NCBI GenBank assembly: GCA_024704765.1
Contig: JAKMXF010000093.1
Span: forward strand, 13,552-35,805
Direction of reading: 5' to 3'
DNA from: Oopsacas minuta
Taxonomy: Eukaryota; Porifera; Hexactinellida; Lyssacinosida; Leucopsacidae
Length of the DNA stretch: 22,254 bases
A program made the position numbers and the translations under genes. Numbering within the stretch: the first letter of the stretch is position 1; each line of letters begins with the position of its first letter. Below are positions 8,721 through 20,115 of this stretch, piece after piece. The notes beneath the pieces were generated by a model. It saw only the letters and a program-made list of their open reading frames with translations. It was not told where the DNA came from and ran no database searches.

Positions 8721-9405
8721 GAGACTCGATTCTAACAAGCCAGATTTCAAATGGAAATATCTCAAAATGTTTTGCTTATTTTATCATAATATTTTAAACA
8801 CATAAACGCCCATACAGCTGGAATACATGCCCATGATTTCAGGAAAAAATAATTTGTTTAAGTATAGTAAATTCATATGTGAACTACTGCTTAGATACAC
8901 CAATTTCTATTAGAAAAAATTAAAGCTTATAAAACATATGTTTATTTTTAGAAACCTCCGTATCTCTCCTTTCGAATGGCCTAAAAATATTTACATTCTG
9001 ACTATGGGAAGTTAGTCAAATTAATGGTTGAAGAACTGCTGGTCGAATATTCAGCCAACTTCACACTCGTAGTAATGCAGTATATATCTCTATCTTCCAT
9101 TGTTTTTCCTATTTCCATTTCACCTCCCAAAAATGCCCACTGTGCGACGGTCAGTCCAAAAATTTTGTCATACAAAGGTTCTATTTTGTCTTCAATCAAA
9201 TAAATACAACACTATATACTTAGATGTATGTAATTACTCTACTATTAATTTAAGCTATATTTAACACTTGTTTCCTAAGTAACGCTATTTTATCCATAAG
9301 CCTACAGTCTATCAACTAATTATTTAAAATCTTTGGGTATATATTTCTACTATGATATTAGGAGAAGGTCTTATAATCAAAGGAATACATAAAAATGTCA
9401 TAAAA
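8721..9405. other. Non-coding stretch between two transposon relics
   Basis: AT-rich with no recognised gene. A 65-codon minus-strand frame at 9002-9199 contains GLTVAQWAFLGGEMEIGK but resembles no family I can name and has no supporting exon signals, so it is left uncalled. Confidence 0.35.
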
Positions 9406-10345
9406 TTTAATAATTAATACTTTCTCCACTCCCCTCTATGATCAGATTACAGCGAGACGTCATTGACTTCCAATATGGAATAAGGAATTCTGGCTCTATG
9501 TTGCACCAAAACTCTTCCAACTTGCATTTTAATTCTGCTATTGTATTGGGCCCCTTTTCCACAAATGTTTGCTTCAACCATCCAGATAGGTTTACTATCG
9601 GATTCATATTCGGGCTTTGTGATGGCCATTGCATCTTATTTGGTACACTTTTCTCGATCCACTGTCTGGTTAATTTTGAAGTATGTTTGGGTCATTATCC
9701 ATTACCATTCTCCCGTCATTACCCTGAAAAACCTCTGCCTGCCTTACTAAATGACCTTCTATTATCGAAATAAATAACTGGCTATTCATGTTTTCCTTAA
9801 ATATGTAGAGTGGAAAAAATCCCATAGATGAAAAAGTCGCCCAAACTTTGATTTTGAGGGAATGTTTTGTTGTTCGACATAATATTTTTTTCCTCTCTTA
9901 GTCCACATTCTTATCCTTCCTCTAGCCAGCCATATCGACATTTCATCTACAAAGATGGTCTTGGCCCAATCTTTAACAGGGTATTAGTACTTTCTAGCCC
10001 ACTTGACACGATAAATTTTGTGCATTTCACTCAACATTGGAGTAGAGTAGGGTAGGGTTTAGAGTAGGACATATCTTTCAAACCTCTACAGACTGTTTCG
10101 TGTGAGACGTCTGGATCAAGGTTTGAGGCAAGAGATCTCAAAAACATATGCGGGTTATGTCGAATATGCGCAGCCAAACTCTTTTTAATTGAATTGCGAA
10201 GGGTACGAGGTCTACCAGCACCTGCTTTATGCCGGAGGGAAGAACCACTCAAAATTCCCCTACGGATATTGTATACTGTAGCCAAACTAACAACTGCCAT
10301 CTTCGATATTTCAATATATGTGAGTTTAGAAAGTGCTAACTAGTG
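9406..10345 (-). pseudogene. Tc1-like transposase relic
   Basis: On the minus strand the helix-turn-helix part reads SKLTYIEISKMAVVSLATVY then GAGRPRTLRNSIKKSLAAH (about 10345-10130). A segment with WAKTIFVDEMSIWLARGRIR (about 9970-9915) holds the first catalytic Asp. DNDP (about 9690) resembles the second Asp, and WPSQSPNMNPIVNLSGWLK (9630-9570) is the third-residue block; families usually have NPIEN, so the catalytic Glu appears changed to Val. The frame is broken several times (for example near 10045 and 9670), and a stop replaces part of the middle block. No terminal repeats were identified. It is distinct from the maT-like elements around it. It is dead, and older than they are by its decay. 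Confidence 0.75.
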
Positions 10346-10475
10346 GTGCACGGTATCTCTATTTCCGAGATGTGATGTATTTACCATCGTTTCTAAGAAC
10401 AGTAGCTAGAAAATTAATAGAACCAAAAACTTTTAAAGTATGACGTCATTATGGCAAGAAGGTCCCAAAAATATA

Positions 10476-11785
10476 CAGGGTGACAAATAAGTTCTGTCCC
10501 ATTGAAAATTTATTATAACTAAGCTATGAACTAAGATATTGACTTGAAATTATGCTATAACTTAGCAAACTAAATATAGATTCATAATATATTCAATTGT
10601 TCGATATAGCCCCCTTTCTTTTTGATGACTTCTCTTAGCCGCTTGGGGACGACTCGACAGCGGCACGCAACTTTTCCTGCGGGATTTTTGCCCATTCTCG
10701 GGATAAAGACGTTTTTAGAAACTTGATACTCTTATGGGAAGTAGTGCACGCATTTGTCTCCAATATCGACCACAACGAGAAGTCCATCGGGTTGAGATCT
10801 GGGCTGGAAGGAGGCCATTCCTCCTTGGAGATGAAGTCTGGGATATTGTTTCGTAACCACTGTTGGTTGACTTTCGCTGTGTGGGCTGGCGCACCGTCTT
10901 GCTGGAACGAAATGGACGATTATTGAACATGGTCTTACCAAGGCCTCTCACTATTGGGTCTAAAACGAGCTCCTGATATTTAACAGCGTTTATTTTTACG
11001 CCCGGTGGGATGAAAACCAGTGGGGTACGGCCTTTTGCGGACACCCCCGCCCAAACCATCACTGACTGAGGATGCTGAACTCTTTGGACGCATCGATACT
11101 CTTCTGGTATGGAAGATGGAGAAGAGGACAATACTCGATCGTTTTGACGATTGTACGCCTGCTCGACCGTGAATAATTTCTCATCCGAGAATAAAATTTC
11201 ATCAAGGCCAAAACTTGCGAGCCGGGCGAGTAAGGCCTTGCTCCTGGCTAGTCTCTTTTCTTTAATCTGTGGCGAAATAAAGTGAACCTTCCTCTTTTTG
11301 TAAGGAAATAGGCCCATATCGCTCTTCACAATTGTTCGGACCGATTCTCTTGATATTTTGAGTTCTAGCGCCATTTTTCGCATCGAACGTTGCGGATTTC
11401 GCTGAATCCGACTACGGATAACCTTTCTCTTCTGGGTAGTGGTCGCAGATGTTGGACGTCCACTTCTCTGCCTGTCTGAGCTACTACCAGTGTCCTTATA
11501 TCTTTTAATAGTACGATATATCAATTTCCTGCGCGACATGGGGAAATTGAGAATCTTCAATATTTCGCATTGGCTTTTCCCTTTCAAATATAATTTAACA
11601 ATAGCCACCCTATTCTTCTCCATTTTGCCTCGAATCTTTTAGCTTGTTCAGAATGTACAGATTACCATTGAATACTTTAAATATATACATTGTTACTTAT
11701 CTTACACTATAACTGTTTAATCTGGTTCTTTAATAAGGAACTACACTACATCAAACATATGGGACAGAACTTATTTGTCACTCTG
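10476..11785 (-). mobile_element. maT-like (DD37D) mariner element, nearly complete
   Basis: A 1310-bp element with inverted terminal repeats CAGGGTGACAAATAAGTTCT (10476 inward) and its near-complement ending at 11785 (AACTTATTTGTCACTCTG). It is flanked by TA duplications at 10474-10475 and 11786-11787. It encodes one transposase on the minus strand. The TIRs resemble those of the copy at 18808-20115 but differ at several bases (GTGACAAA versus GTGGCCAT), so it is a separate subfamily. Confidence 0.9.
10582..11623 (-). pseudogene. maT-like mariner transposase, two single-base frame breaks
   Basis: The protein starts MEKNRVAIVKLYLKGKSQCE and runs through a paired helix-turn-helix, SGRPTSATT, NPQRSMRKMA, FSDEKLFTVEQ (first Asp), VMVWAGVSAKGRTP, then NNRPF near 10920. 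There a one-base shift moves the frame to FQQDGAPAHTAK (second Asp) and WPPSSPDLNPMDFSLW, with the third Asp 37 residues after the second: the DD37D spacing of maT elements. A second shift near 10642 precedes the conserved tail ending GGYIEQLNIL at 10582. Apart from these two indels the reading frame is well preserved, so the element is young or the indels are sequencing errors. Confidence 0.85.
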
Positions 11786-12041
11786 TATATAAGAAAATTT
11801 TAGGTACTTGAGACCAGATGTATGATAAAAATGCAAAACAGTGATATATAAAACGGATATATCTTAAGAGTATAACTTCATTATAAATGTATGACTTGGT
11901 TGTATTATTACTGAGTATATTCTAAATAATTAGTTGACAGACTGTATATATAGATTTTATTATTACTGAATGTAACTGGAAAGAAGGGATTTTAGAGCCA
12001 TGATGTTTTATGACTTTATGCGTAAGATATCAGCGTAGCAG

Positions 12042-12841
12042 AGTCATGATAACTTGGTGGAAGCTTTCCAAGACCAAACTCTATCTAAGCGTACAGTGGA
12101 GCGTTGGTATCTATATTTCAGGAGGGAGAGAACGTCGTTACAAGATGAGGCTAGGTGTGGGCGACCTTCAACCGCCCTCACTCCAGAGACTATTGCTGCT
12201 GCCGAGACATTAATCAGAGAGGATAGCCGCATTAACTATGAGCAGTTTGCTGAGACCCTAAAGATCGAGAAAGCCACCATCAATACTATTCTACATGATT
12301 ATCTTGGTGTTTGGAGGCTTGCGGCCCGATGGATCCCTCATAATCTCTCTGAAATGCAATTAGAGGCAAGGGTGGAATGGTGGAAGTTTATGCTCAAGAA
12401 ATTTAAAGGAGGAGAGTCTAAACGAGTTTACGACATACTAACATGTGATGAGACATAGGTCTATCAGTACGATCCGGAAACAAAGCGGCAATGTCAATCT
12501 GGGTGTTTCCTGGCGAACATCCACTGTTAAAGTTCGCCGGGCTCGCAGTGTTGGTAAGAAGATGGTGGCTGCTCTTTCTGTAAGACTAGCTCAGTGGCAA
12601 TAATTCCTCTCGAGGATCGTCGTACCGTCAATGCTGATTGGTACATTAACAATTGCCTGCCCAAGGCTTTCGTAGCTTGGAGTTCTCGTCGCCCTAAGAC
12701 CGGTATCAGAGGACTTCTCCTTCACCACGATAATGTATCTGCACACACGGAAGGCAAAACATTGGACTTCCTGGCTGAAAATTCGGTCCAATTAGTATCG
12801 CATCCACCTTACAGTCCAGATTAAGCTCCATGCGACTTTTT
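12042..12841 (+). pseudogene. DD34D mariner transposase, truncated by the RAG1-like element
   Basis: It reads HDNLVEAFQDQTLSKRTVER, an RGRTS-type loop and GRPSTALTPETIAAAE, then RWIPHNLSEMQ and LTCDET (first Asp, about 12448). DET is followed by a stop where the family has Trp (12456-12458). After further frame shifts it continues RRTVNADWYINNCLPKAF, LLLHHDN (second Asp, about 12730) and HPPYSPD, a stop in place of Leu, then APCDFF with the third Asp 34 residues after the second. This is the Mos1/SETMAR-type mariner pattern. Immediately after CDFF (12841) the transposon sequence stops and CACAATG begins. No 5' terminal repeat was recognised. Dead. Confidence 0.85.
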
Positions 12842-12896
12842 CACAATGTGCCAAAATTGCCATAATGGCGTATTAGGGTAACCATTACAACGAGGC
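12842..12896 (+). repeat. Left terminal inverted repeat of the RAG1-like transposon
   Basis: It begins CACAATGTGCC. Compared with the other end it has about seven extra bases (AAATTGC-like) before ATGGCGTATTAGG. Looser matches follow (ATTACAACG and TGTTTTATG versus ATTACGAAC and CGTTTTTATG). CACWATG-type starts are known for Transib. No nonamer-like A-rich block is evident at 12- or 23-base spacing. Confidence 0.75.
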
Positions 12897-13234
12897 ATGT
12901 TTTATGTGGTCTATATAGTAAATCGACACCGTAAATTTCAAAAATTTCATTTAAATTTTCCGTAGTATGACCACTATTGAGAATATGACGTCATTTCGGT
13001 GATTTCATTATTTTTAACATTCATGGTTCAATAATATTATTTGTCATTTCCATTATTGAATTAATGTTATAAAGTCAAGTTTCCTATTAGAAGGATTATA
13101 GCATATATATATAACTAGCTATTATATAATAATGAACCAGGGTGTATTTTTCCCTTCAATACATATTTGAGGGGATTATACCTTGTGGAAAAACTGTTAC
13201 TAAATATATAAACTCAATCTCTAATATTCTTTAA

Positions 13235-15455
13235 TTAATTATCATTCTCCAACACTATGCTATTATATAAGATATCTTGGAGGCTATTGGTGTCATTTGC
13301 ACTAGAATTCCTCGTTTTGGTGGATGTAAAACGATTCTGCACTAATAGGGGATCACTACAACACAGAAGGCGAACTAGAATATCTCGTACATTGTCACAG
13401 AATGATGTTTTTCTGGCAAGATTTTCCCGATACCGCCTCACGAACTTATTACAAGCTTCTGAACATTCCTCTGATAGATTCTGTAATCCCCTGCCATTAT
13501 TGTATTCTCCAATAATCTTGAAAGAATGGGAAAGTAGCTTGTGTAAAGAGGGGGTGATGTTCGCCCATGGAAACTGAACTAAGATGTATTCATACGTTTC
13601 TTTACACAATTCTTCCATTTTGCTACAATTAATTAAGTTACCGCTGTTCACAAGTCGTAACACCACGGATAGATTGGTCTGGATCTTCTCTAATAAGGGT
13701 TTATCAGATAGATTAATCGAGGAAGTCGCCCATTTTAAAAAGTCTCGCTTATCCAAAAAGCAATCACGTGCAATGTTCCTAGTAGTTGATGTACCCCCCT
13801 GACTTGAAGGAATATCCACACTGAAACTACACTTCTCTAGAAGAATTGCTCGAATCCGCCTCATAGATGCATTTACTTTGTCATTAGATGGTGACCATAC
13901 CTTGTGACCCGCATCAAGATGGTATATTAATAACATATACCACCGGAATACACATAGGTACGCATGCAAAGGGGAGGCAGCAATTATATTGATGTCAGAT
14001 GTGGATTTGTGGGTTATACCCAAGCGTTGTTTGGATGGGAGTTTGAGGAAGTCATCCTCATTAACATCATCAAAGAGTTGCCAAGCATCGCTAATTAACC
14101 TGTTTATGGGGAATCCAGAACGAACCCAGTCAATGCTTTTAATTTCTTCGTCGGATGCAGTACATAGATGACAAGAAGCTCCTCCAGCACCATCTAACAG
14201 TCCAGCCATTTTGGTGTCAAAGAGAGAACGGACAATATCAACTTGTACATGTCCTCCTATTAGGGATAATCCGTTCACCAATATTTGGTCGGTTTGGGGA
14301 ATGACAATTTTATCCATGATAAAATGAACATTATTATAATCCTCTTTCAATGCTATCAACGCAACCGGTCTGAAACAAAAGGGGGAATTAGGAGAATGGT
14401 TGTAGAAGACATTGTTTCAAGTGTACTGCTATTGATAATATTTTGAATCCAAATAAGATGAAACATTTAGTACTAAAGACAGGGTTATTATTTTGTTGGT
14501 TATAGGTGCGATGAGACCCGGAACCATCTAATCCATCTGATATCTTAACTGTGAGCGGATATTGTGGAATAGAAATTGGCACTAAGGTTGAAATCAAGCG
14601 TTCGACTGCAAGCTTTAGTATCGAATGATAGGAGATACAAGTTCCAATTGAGAATCCTTCAGAATCATGGACTATCTCAATCTCATCAATCAAAGTTATT
14701 TCTCTACGATATCTGGAGACAAGCTCATAGGATGGTAATTTGACTTGACATTTGAGGACTTTTTTTAAATTTTTATATTTGCTCGCTCCAATCTCTAAAC
14801 AGTCCAACAGAAAGGCAGATTTATCGATTGGCGCTTTGTGCAAGATTCCACTAAAAGAACCCTTGTTGATGATCTCCTTACACACTTGTGAGGTATCACG
14901 ATCGTAAGAATTGTTAGATATTAATTCTAAAGCCAGAGCAGCTAGTTGTTTAGGCTCGACATTTTCTCTTTCAGCTCAGAAATGAATATGGTCTAAAAGA
15001 ATGCTCAGTCTAGATCTGGAAGTTTGAAGATTGCAATCAAGTAAATGCTTTCTAGAATCATGGACAATTTCTTCAGAGAAATTTCGACTTTCAGAAATAG
15101 AAACTTTACGAAAAGGTTCTAATCCAGGATCGAGTGAAATTCTCTTCTTTCTCGGAATGGAAGTTGATAGGGGTGCAGTATATGAATGGAAGGTCAAATT
15201 CTGCAAGGTTCCAAGATCACTCTTCTTCCGGTAATACTCTCTGGATGATATAAGGGACTTGAACTTATATAGAATAGTATCATGTTCTTCCTGTGAAATA
15301 TTATTATCATCAATAAGATACTGCACAGTGGCTTTAGGGCTTTTGCCCATTGAAATATAGCTAACATATGCTTCTTTGTTGGTCACAACAGAGGCCATTA
15401 CTTCACTAGGAGCTATTATTAGACAGAAAAGATTAATATTATTTTCGTGCATCAT
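13235..15455 (-). pseudogene. RAG1-like / Transib-class transposase
   Basis: Reading starts at ATG 15455 or 15398. One frame runs 15455-14388 with a single TGA at 14976-14978; after it ERENVEPKQLAALALEL continues in the same frame. It holds RKKR, DPGLEPFRK, and KISDGLDGSGSH, whose first Asp (14535-14537) aligns with RAG1 D600 (DGMGD). The second frame, 14359-13235, is offset by one base and follows an acceptor-like TTTTGTTTCAG; an intron or an indel joins them. It holds SLFDTKM (Asp at 14216-14218, RAG1 D708), GASCHLCT (RAG1 C727/C730 zinc pair), LHAYLCVFRW, LHKLLSH (RAG1 H937/H942 pair) and SEACNKFVRRYRENLARK, whose Glu (13457-13459) aligns with RAG1 E962. No RING or other RAG1 N-terminal domain is visible, as in Transib. 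The catalytic core looks complete apart from the stop and the join. Confidence 0.85.
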
Positions 15456-15790
15456 CTAAATTTGCATGAGGGCAAGAATATATAGAATTTACTTGAATTT
15501 CAAAAAAATCCTAAAATACATTTTTTCGATTTTTTGTCCTGTCCAAGCATTGATGTACTCAAAAATATATTTGTACACCCCGGTGCACGTCTGAAAATTG
15601 GTGTATAACTTCAAAAAAGTAAGCACTATAAGCGATTAGCAATAAATTATCGTCCTCTTTTGTCACCTGATAGATGCAGCACTCCAAACACTATATTCAA
15701 ACTAAAATATTTCACTCCAGGCCTTTAAACTAGACAAGCAACAAAATTTTTTGGAAACAATGATACTTGTAATAATTGCATAAACTGATC
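15456..15790. other. 5' untranslated arm of the RAG1-like transposon, left of the P insertion
   Basis: No coding sequence. The last 57 bases match positions 1-60 of the window. It ends in ACTGATC (15784-15790), the duplicated target of the P-like element; the arm resumes at 21004. Confidence 0.75.
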
Positions 15791-15860
15791 CATAGCATTC
15801 TATGTACTAAGGCAATGGCACTCTATCGAAATTTTGGACCATGGCTTGTCATTACCATCG

Positions 15861-16296
15861 GCATACTTTACATCATAACTTTTGTATTTCTTAATATATC
15901 AAAGTGATTTTAACATTTATGTGTATCCAACAACTGCTTACTCCTTAGAACATATTTTAGTATAATTTTGCCTGATTTATAAAACTTTAGTTTTGCACAT
16001 GTTTGAGCATCCAATTTAGTCGTATTGTTCCCGCGAATTAATCGCCTATAGTGCTCTAAGAATATGTATAATTCATTATGAGGATAGAGATCTTATGTAG
16101 CAACATGCAAACTATGTATTAGCGTCAATATTCGTGACTACTTTTGAAATTTTGTGTCTTAAACGTCTTAACATGAAAAATGTTTTACCCACCCATAAAT
16201 TTTGTATTCAATGTTGATAATATATAATAATTATTGTGAATATTCTCGTTTCTTCCAATTACTGCAATATTTGTACCGCATCATCACATATTCAAC
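15861..16296. other. 5' subterminal region of the P-like element
   Basis: Non-coding, AT-rich. It must contain the promoter and the subterminal transposase-binding sites if the family behaves like Drosophila P, but none can be picked out from sequence alone. Confidence 0.4.
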
Positions 16297-16444
16297 ATGA
16301 CATGCCTAGTACCTGGTTGTAAGTCGAATTATCACCGTCAAAGTGATTCATATGTGCCTACTTTTTCCTTTCCTACTGATGTTGAAACTCGTGAAAAGTG
16401 GTTTCGAGCGATCCCACGACCGAAAGGAGAATAAACGATTTTTG

Positions 16445-16500
16445 GTAAGTTGCTATAGAAATTTGTCTGTGATATAGTATAATTATTTCTATCTTTATAG
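16445..16500 (+). other. Intron 1 of the P-like transposase gene
   Basis: GTAAGT...TTTATAG, 56 bases, lies inside the THAP domain. Removing it joins CGATTTTTG to GTCTGTATACAT and so brings the C-x2-H half of the finger next to the conserved Lys-Arg-Phe stretch. Confidence 0.7.
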
Positions 16501-17910
16501 GTCTGTATACATCATTTCCGTGAAGAAGATATCGAGAGGAATATTGAATATTATAACGGAGTTGAGATGATCAAGATGCCCAGGAAAAAAGTTGTTCTTA
16601 AGAAATTTGCAGTTCCTAGTATCTTTCCAAATTGTCCAACTTATTTCACAGATGCAGTTGCTAAAACCCAAAGGCTATCTCTAGACGATAAAGAGGAGAA
16701 GAGGATGCAGGATGTATACAAGAAAAGTCGAACAGAATTTCAAGAGACAGAAGCTAAGTTCAGGATTTCGAGTCTAGTTGCATTATATCTAAGTTGCACA
16801 TGATCGAACTCCCAAACGGTTGGCTTTTCCATCGCCCTGATTCTTTTAACATACTATTTCTTAAGATTCAATTTTGTGACGAAGTTTCTACTATTGAACG
16901 ATATGTAATTGTCGATGAAAGTTTATTTTGTAAGTCTTTTTATAAAGAAAAGAACAAAATTCAGCTCTCGTCTTCCTCAATAAATGATATCGGGTTATAG
17001 AAAACATTATACATGAAGTTGATTTATTTGAAATATCTCCAAGTACTAATACAAATACCTCTGCGACATCTCTGATACAACATGTGGAGAACTCTATTTA
17101 TAGTCTTGGTCAAGCTATTGATACATTAGAGCACACTGATTCCAAATTATATTTCGAAATCGCTGAGGCTTCTTTACGAATGCGTCTTACTTTTTTGCTC
17201 TATCAGTTGAAATATCTATCATTGATAAACATGCTCGACGTTATAACATCATCACTCTGCTCTTTTGTTTAAAAATTCACGGCATTTCCCCAGCTTGTTA
17301 CCGTCTCATTCAGGGCTCTAATTGCTTAACTTTTCCTCATGAGCGTAATTTGTTGAAACTAAAAAATAGTATTGGCTTGGAGAGTGATTATACAAAAATT
17401 CTCAGGGAAGTTGCCACTACATTCAATAATTTAGAACGCCATGTTATTCTTCAAATGGTTGAGGTACATATCTGTGGTGATGCATCATATAAGGGAGGGA
17501 GAGTAATTGGGTCGATTGACAATCCTAATAATCCATATACCACAGTTTTCTCCATGATGGTTTCTAACCTATCGGCCAAGTTTTCTACCATTGTTTGGTT
17601 GATTCCTTTGGGTTCTTCTTCTGCTGAATCATTGTATCCTATTGTCAGGTCTACTATCTGTGATATCGAAGCTTGCGGTCTATTTGTAGAAGCTGTTTGT
17701 ACTGACAACTATCCACTGAACGTTCGTTTATACAAATTGTTTTCAACTAGTTCGAAACTGGAGCCAAAAGTACAACACCCCTGCAATCCACATAGAAATT
17801 TAATTTGGCTTTTTGATAGTGTTCATATCATTAAGTGCATCCGAAATAATTGGTTGAATCTCAAAAATATTGACAACACTTTCATTTTTCTGAAGTTCGA
17901 CGAATGTCTA

Positions 17911-18013
17911 GTAAGTATTCAAAACATCATTGACACTAACAAAAATTTTTACCTCTCCATCCCTAGAGCCAGCATTTCTACTGCCAATTTGACCTCTAAA
18001 TCTGTATATCCAG
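17911..18013 (+). other. Probable intron 2 of the P-like transposase gene
   Basis: A GTAAGT donor follows FDECL at a codon boundary. The acceptor ATATCCAG at 18006-18013 restores a frame that reads into the conserved APKLTAKA...LERQNV block, whereas reading straight through meets a stop. An alternative acceptor at 17966 has a better pyrimidine tract but gives an early stop. Confidence 0.5.
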
Positions 18014-18807
18014 ATATTTGTTACGCTCGATTTCAAGATGTTTAGATCGGATAGATGTGCGCCAAAATTAACAGCGAAAGCTTGTTGGCCCTCAAGCTTA
18101 GAACGGCAAAATGTCAGTTTTTGCATTGAAAATTTTTCATGAGACAACATCTGCTGGCCTATTAGCGTGGAAAATCGAAAATGACACCAAACACATCAAT
18201 CAAACAGTAGATTTTCTTGATCTTATTAACCGGATATGGAAAATATTCAATGTGAACTGGGTTGGGAAAAATATACGTTTTAATGATGAATTTTCAGCCC
18301 CAATATACCCAGACGATTTTCGGTTGCTCTTTTTGAACAACGTGGTCTCCTGGTTGGATAGTTGGGTTAATCTACCTTTTTTGTCCGGAAAATTAACGCC
18401 ACAACCTTTACCAGCTTTAGACATACATGTGAAGCATTACCACTACTAGTCAAACAACTAACTGAAAATTGTGGGTACCAATATCTTCTTACTGCGAGAA
18501 TACAAAATGATGCTTTAGAACACCATTTTGGATTATACAGACAAATGTCAGGGTCTCACTATCAAATATCTTTTAACCAAGTTTTAGAAAGCGAACGAAG
18601 ACTCCAACTTTCCAACCTTTTAAAAGTTTTTGATATAAAATATGGTTTGGCAGATAACGTTTCACTAAAAGAATACCTTGGGCAATTCGCAGACGATTGT
18701 GAGTTTACAAGTGATGAAAAGCAACTCGATATAGAACCTTATATGACTATATTGAATGATATCTCGCTCATTGAATTAGAAGTTTCTCAGATTGAATGCC
18801 TCATCTA

Positions 18808-20115
18808 CAGGGTGGCCATTAAGTTCTGTCCCATTCTTTGATGCAATATCACATAAATACTAATTAGGCTACCACAAGTTTAATACAATTAAATCACTCT
18901 CAGGAACATTATACTTTATATTTTATAACTATATGCCGTTTATTCAATTTATCTTGTACAATATTCTATGGATTGTGAAAGGGCTGCCATTGTTGAATTA
19001 TTTTCTAAAGGAAAATCACAAGGCGAAATTTTAAAATTGCTGAATTTTAAAAAATCAAGGGAAAGTTCGTATATAGAACTATCTTACGTTATCAGAAGAC
19101 GGGCAGCATTCAGGATATGCCCCGAAGTGGTCGTCCGAAGTCTATCACTACTCCCAGGATGAAGAAGTTAGTTAGGGACCGAATAAGGAGGAATCCTCTA
19201 CGATCCATGAGGAAAATGGCAGCTGAGGTCCACATATCCAAAGGATCGATGCAAAATTTAGTCAAGAATGAATTGGATTTCAGGTCGTATAAAAGGAAGA
19301 CTGTTCATTTCCTTTCGGAGACTATTAAGCTGAAAAGGCTCTCGAGAAGCAAGGGCCTTCTTACTCGGCTCGAAATTGAAAATCTTGACCGGTTTCTGTT
19401 CTCCGATGAAAAATTGTTCAGTATAGAGCAGGCTACTGACAAACAGAATGACAGAATATTAGCTCCAAACTCTTCAAGCATCCCTGAGGATGTTTTGTAT
19501 GTAGCTAGGACACAAAAACCCCGATCTATTATGGTATGGGGCGGTATTTCGGCGAATGGACGGACTCCGCTAATATTTATACCTGAAGGGGTCAAGATAA
19601 ATGCTGCAACCTATCGGCAGTTGATCCTTGAACCAGTAATTAAACACTCGAGCAGAAATATCTTTAGAAATCAACCATTTGTCTTCCAACAAGACGGTGC
19701 TCCGGCTCACACCGCCAATATCACTCAAAAATGGTTACATGAGAACATTTCAGGATTTCTTTCAAAGGAGGAATGGCCTCCCTCAAGTCCAGATTTGAAC
19801 CCAATGGACTTCTCGCTCTGGGCCATATTGGAAGCAAAGGCTTGTGCAAAGTCTCACAACAATTTGGACTCTCTGAAGAGATCATTGGTCAAAGAGTAGG
19901 AAAAGATTCCTCAGGAGGTCCTGCGAGCCGCAGTGGAGTCCTTTCCGACGCGACTAAGAAGTGTAGTCAAGAACAAAGGTGGCTACATAGAGTAGGATTT
20001 GTTTATGTATTGCTAGACATATCTATTAGATATATGCCAAGTAATAATCTATAAGAATGGCTACATAAATAGTTATCACTATTCAGGGAGGGGACAGAAC
20101 TTATTGGCCACCCTG
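18808..20115 (+). mobile_element. maT-like (DD37D) mariner inserted in the P transposase gene
   Basis: Terminal repeats CAGGGTGGCCATTAAGTTCT (from 18808) and AACTTATTGGCCACCCTG (to 20115) are flanked by TA at 18806-18807 and 20116-20117. Removing the element and one TA restores TCA-free codons reading LIYIAGYAVFSY across the junction, the conserved C-terminal block of P/THAP9 transposases. This is independent proof of the insertion point. Length 1308 bp. Confidence 0.95.
18968..19995 (+). pseudogene. maT-like mariner transposase of the nested element
   Basis: It starts MDCERAAIVELFSKGKSQGE. A one-base shift near 19060 interrupts the helix-turn-helix; the frame then runs from DMPRSGRPKS through FSDEKLFSIEQ (first Asp), VWGGISANGRTPLIF, FQQDGAPAHTAN (second Asp) and SPDLNPMDFSLW (third Asp, 37 residues later). 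A TAG at 19897-19899 replaces the Trp (TGG) present at the same place in the copy at 21289-21950; the frame then continues to a TAG at 19993-19995. Two lesions in an otherwise well-kept gene point to a recent insertion. Confidence 0.9.

Noticed and set aside
9002-9199. 65-codon minus-strand frame containing GLTVAQWAFLGGEMEIGK
   Set aside because: It looks more protein-like than chance, but no family was recognised and no exon partners were found.
9438-9773. 111-codon plus-strand frame
   Set aside because: Antisense shadow of the Tc1-like transposase relic.
12842-12885. Full recombination signal (heptamer plus 12- or 23-base spacer plus nonamer) at the RAG1-like ends
   Set aside because: Only the heptamer-like bases are present; the positions expected for a nonamer hold no A-rich ACAAAAACC-like block.
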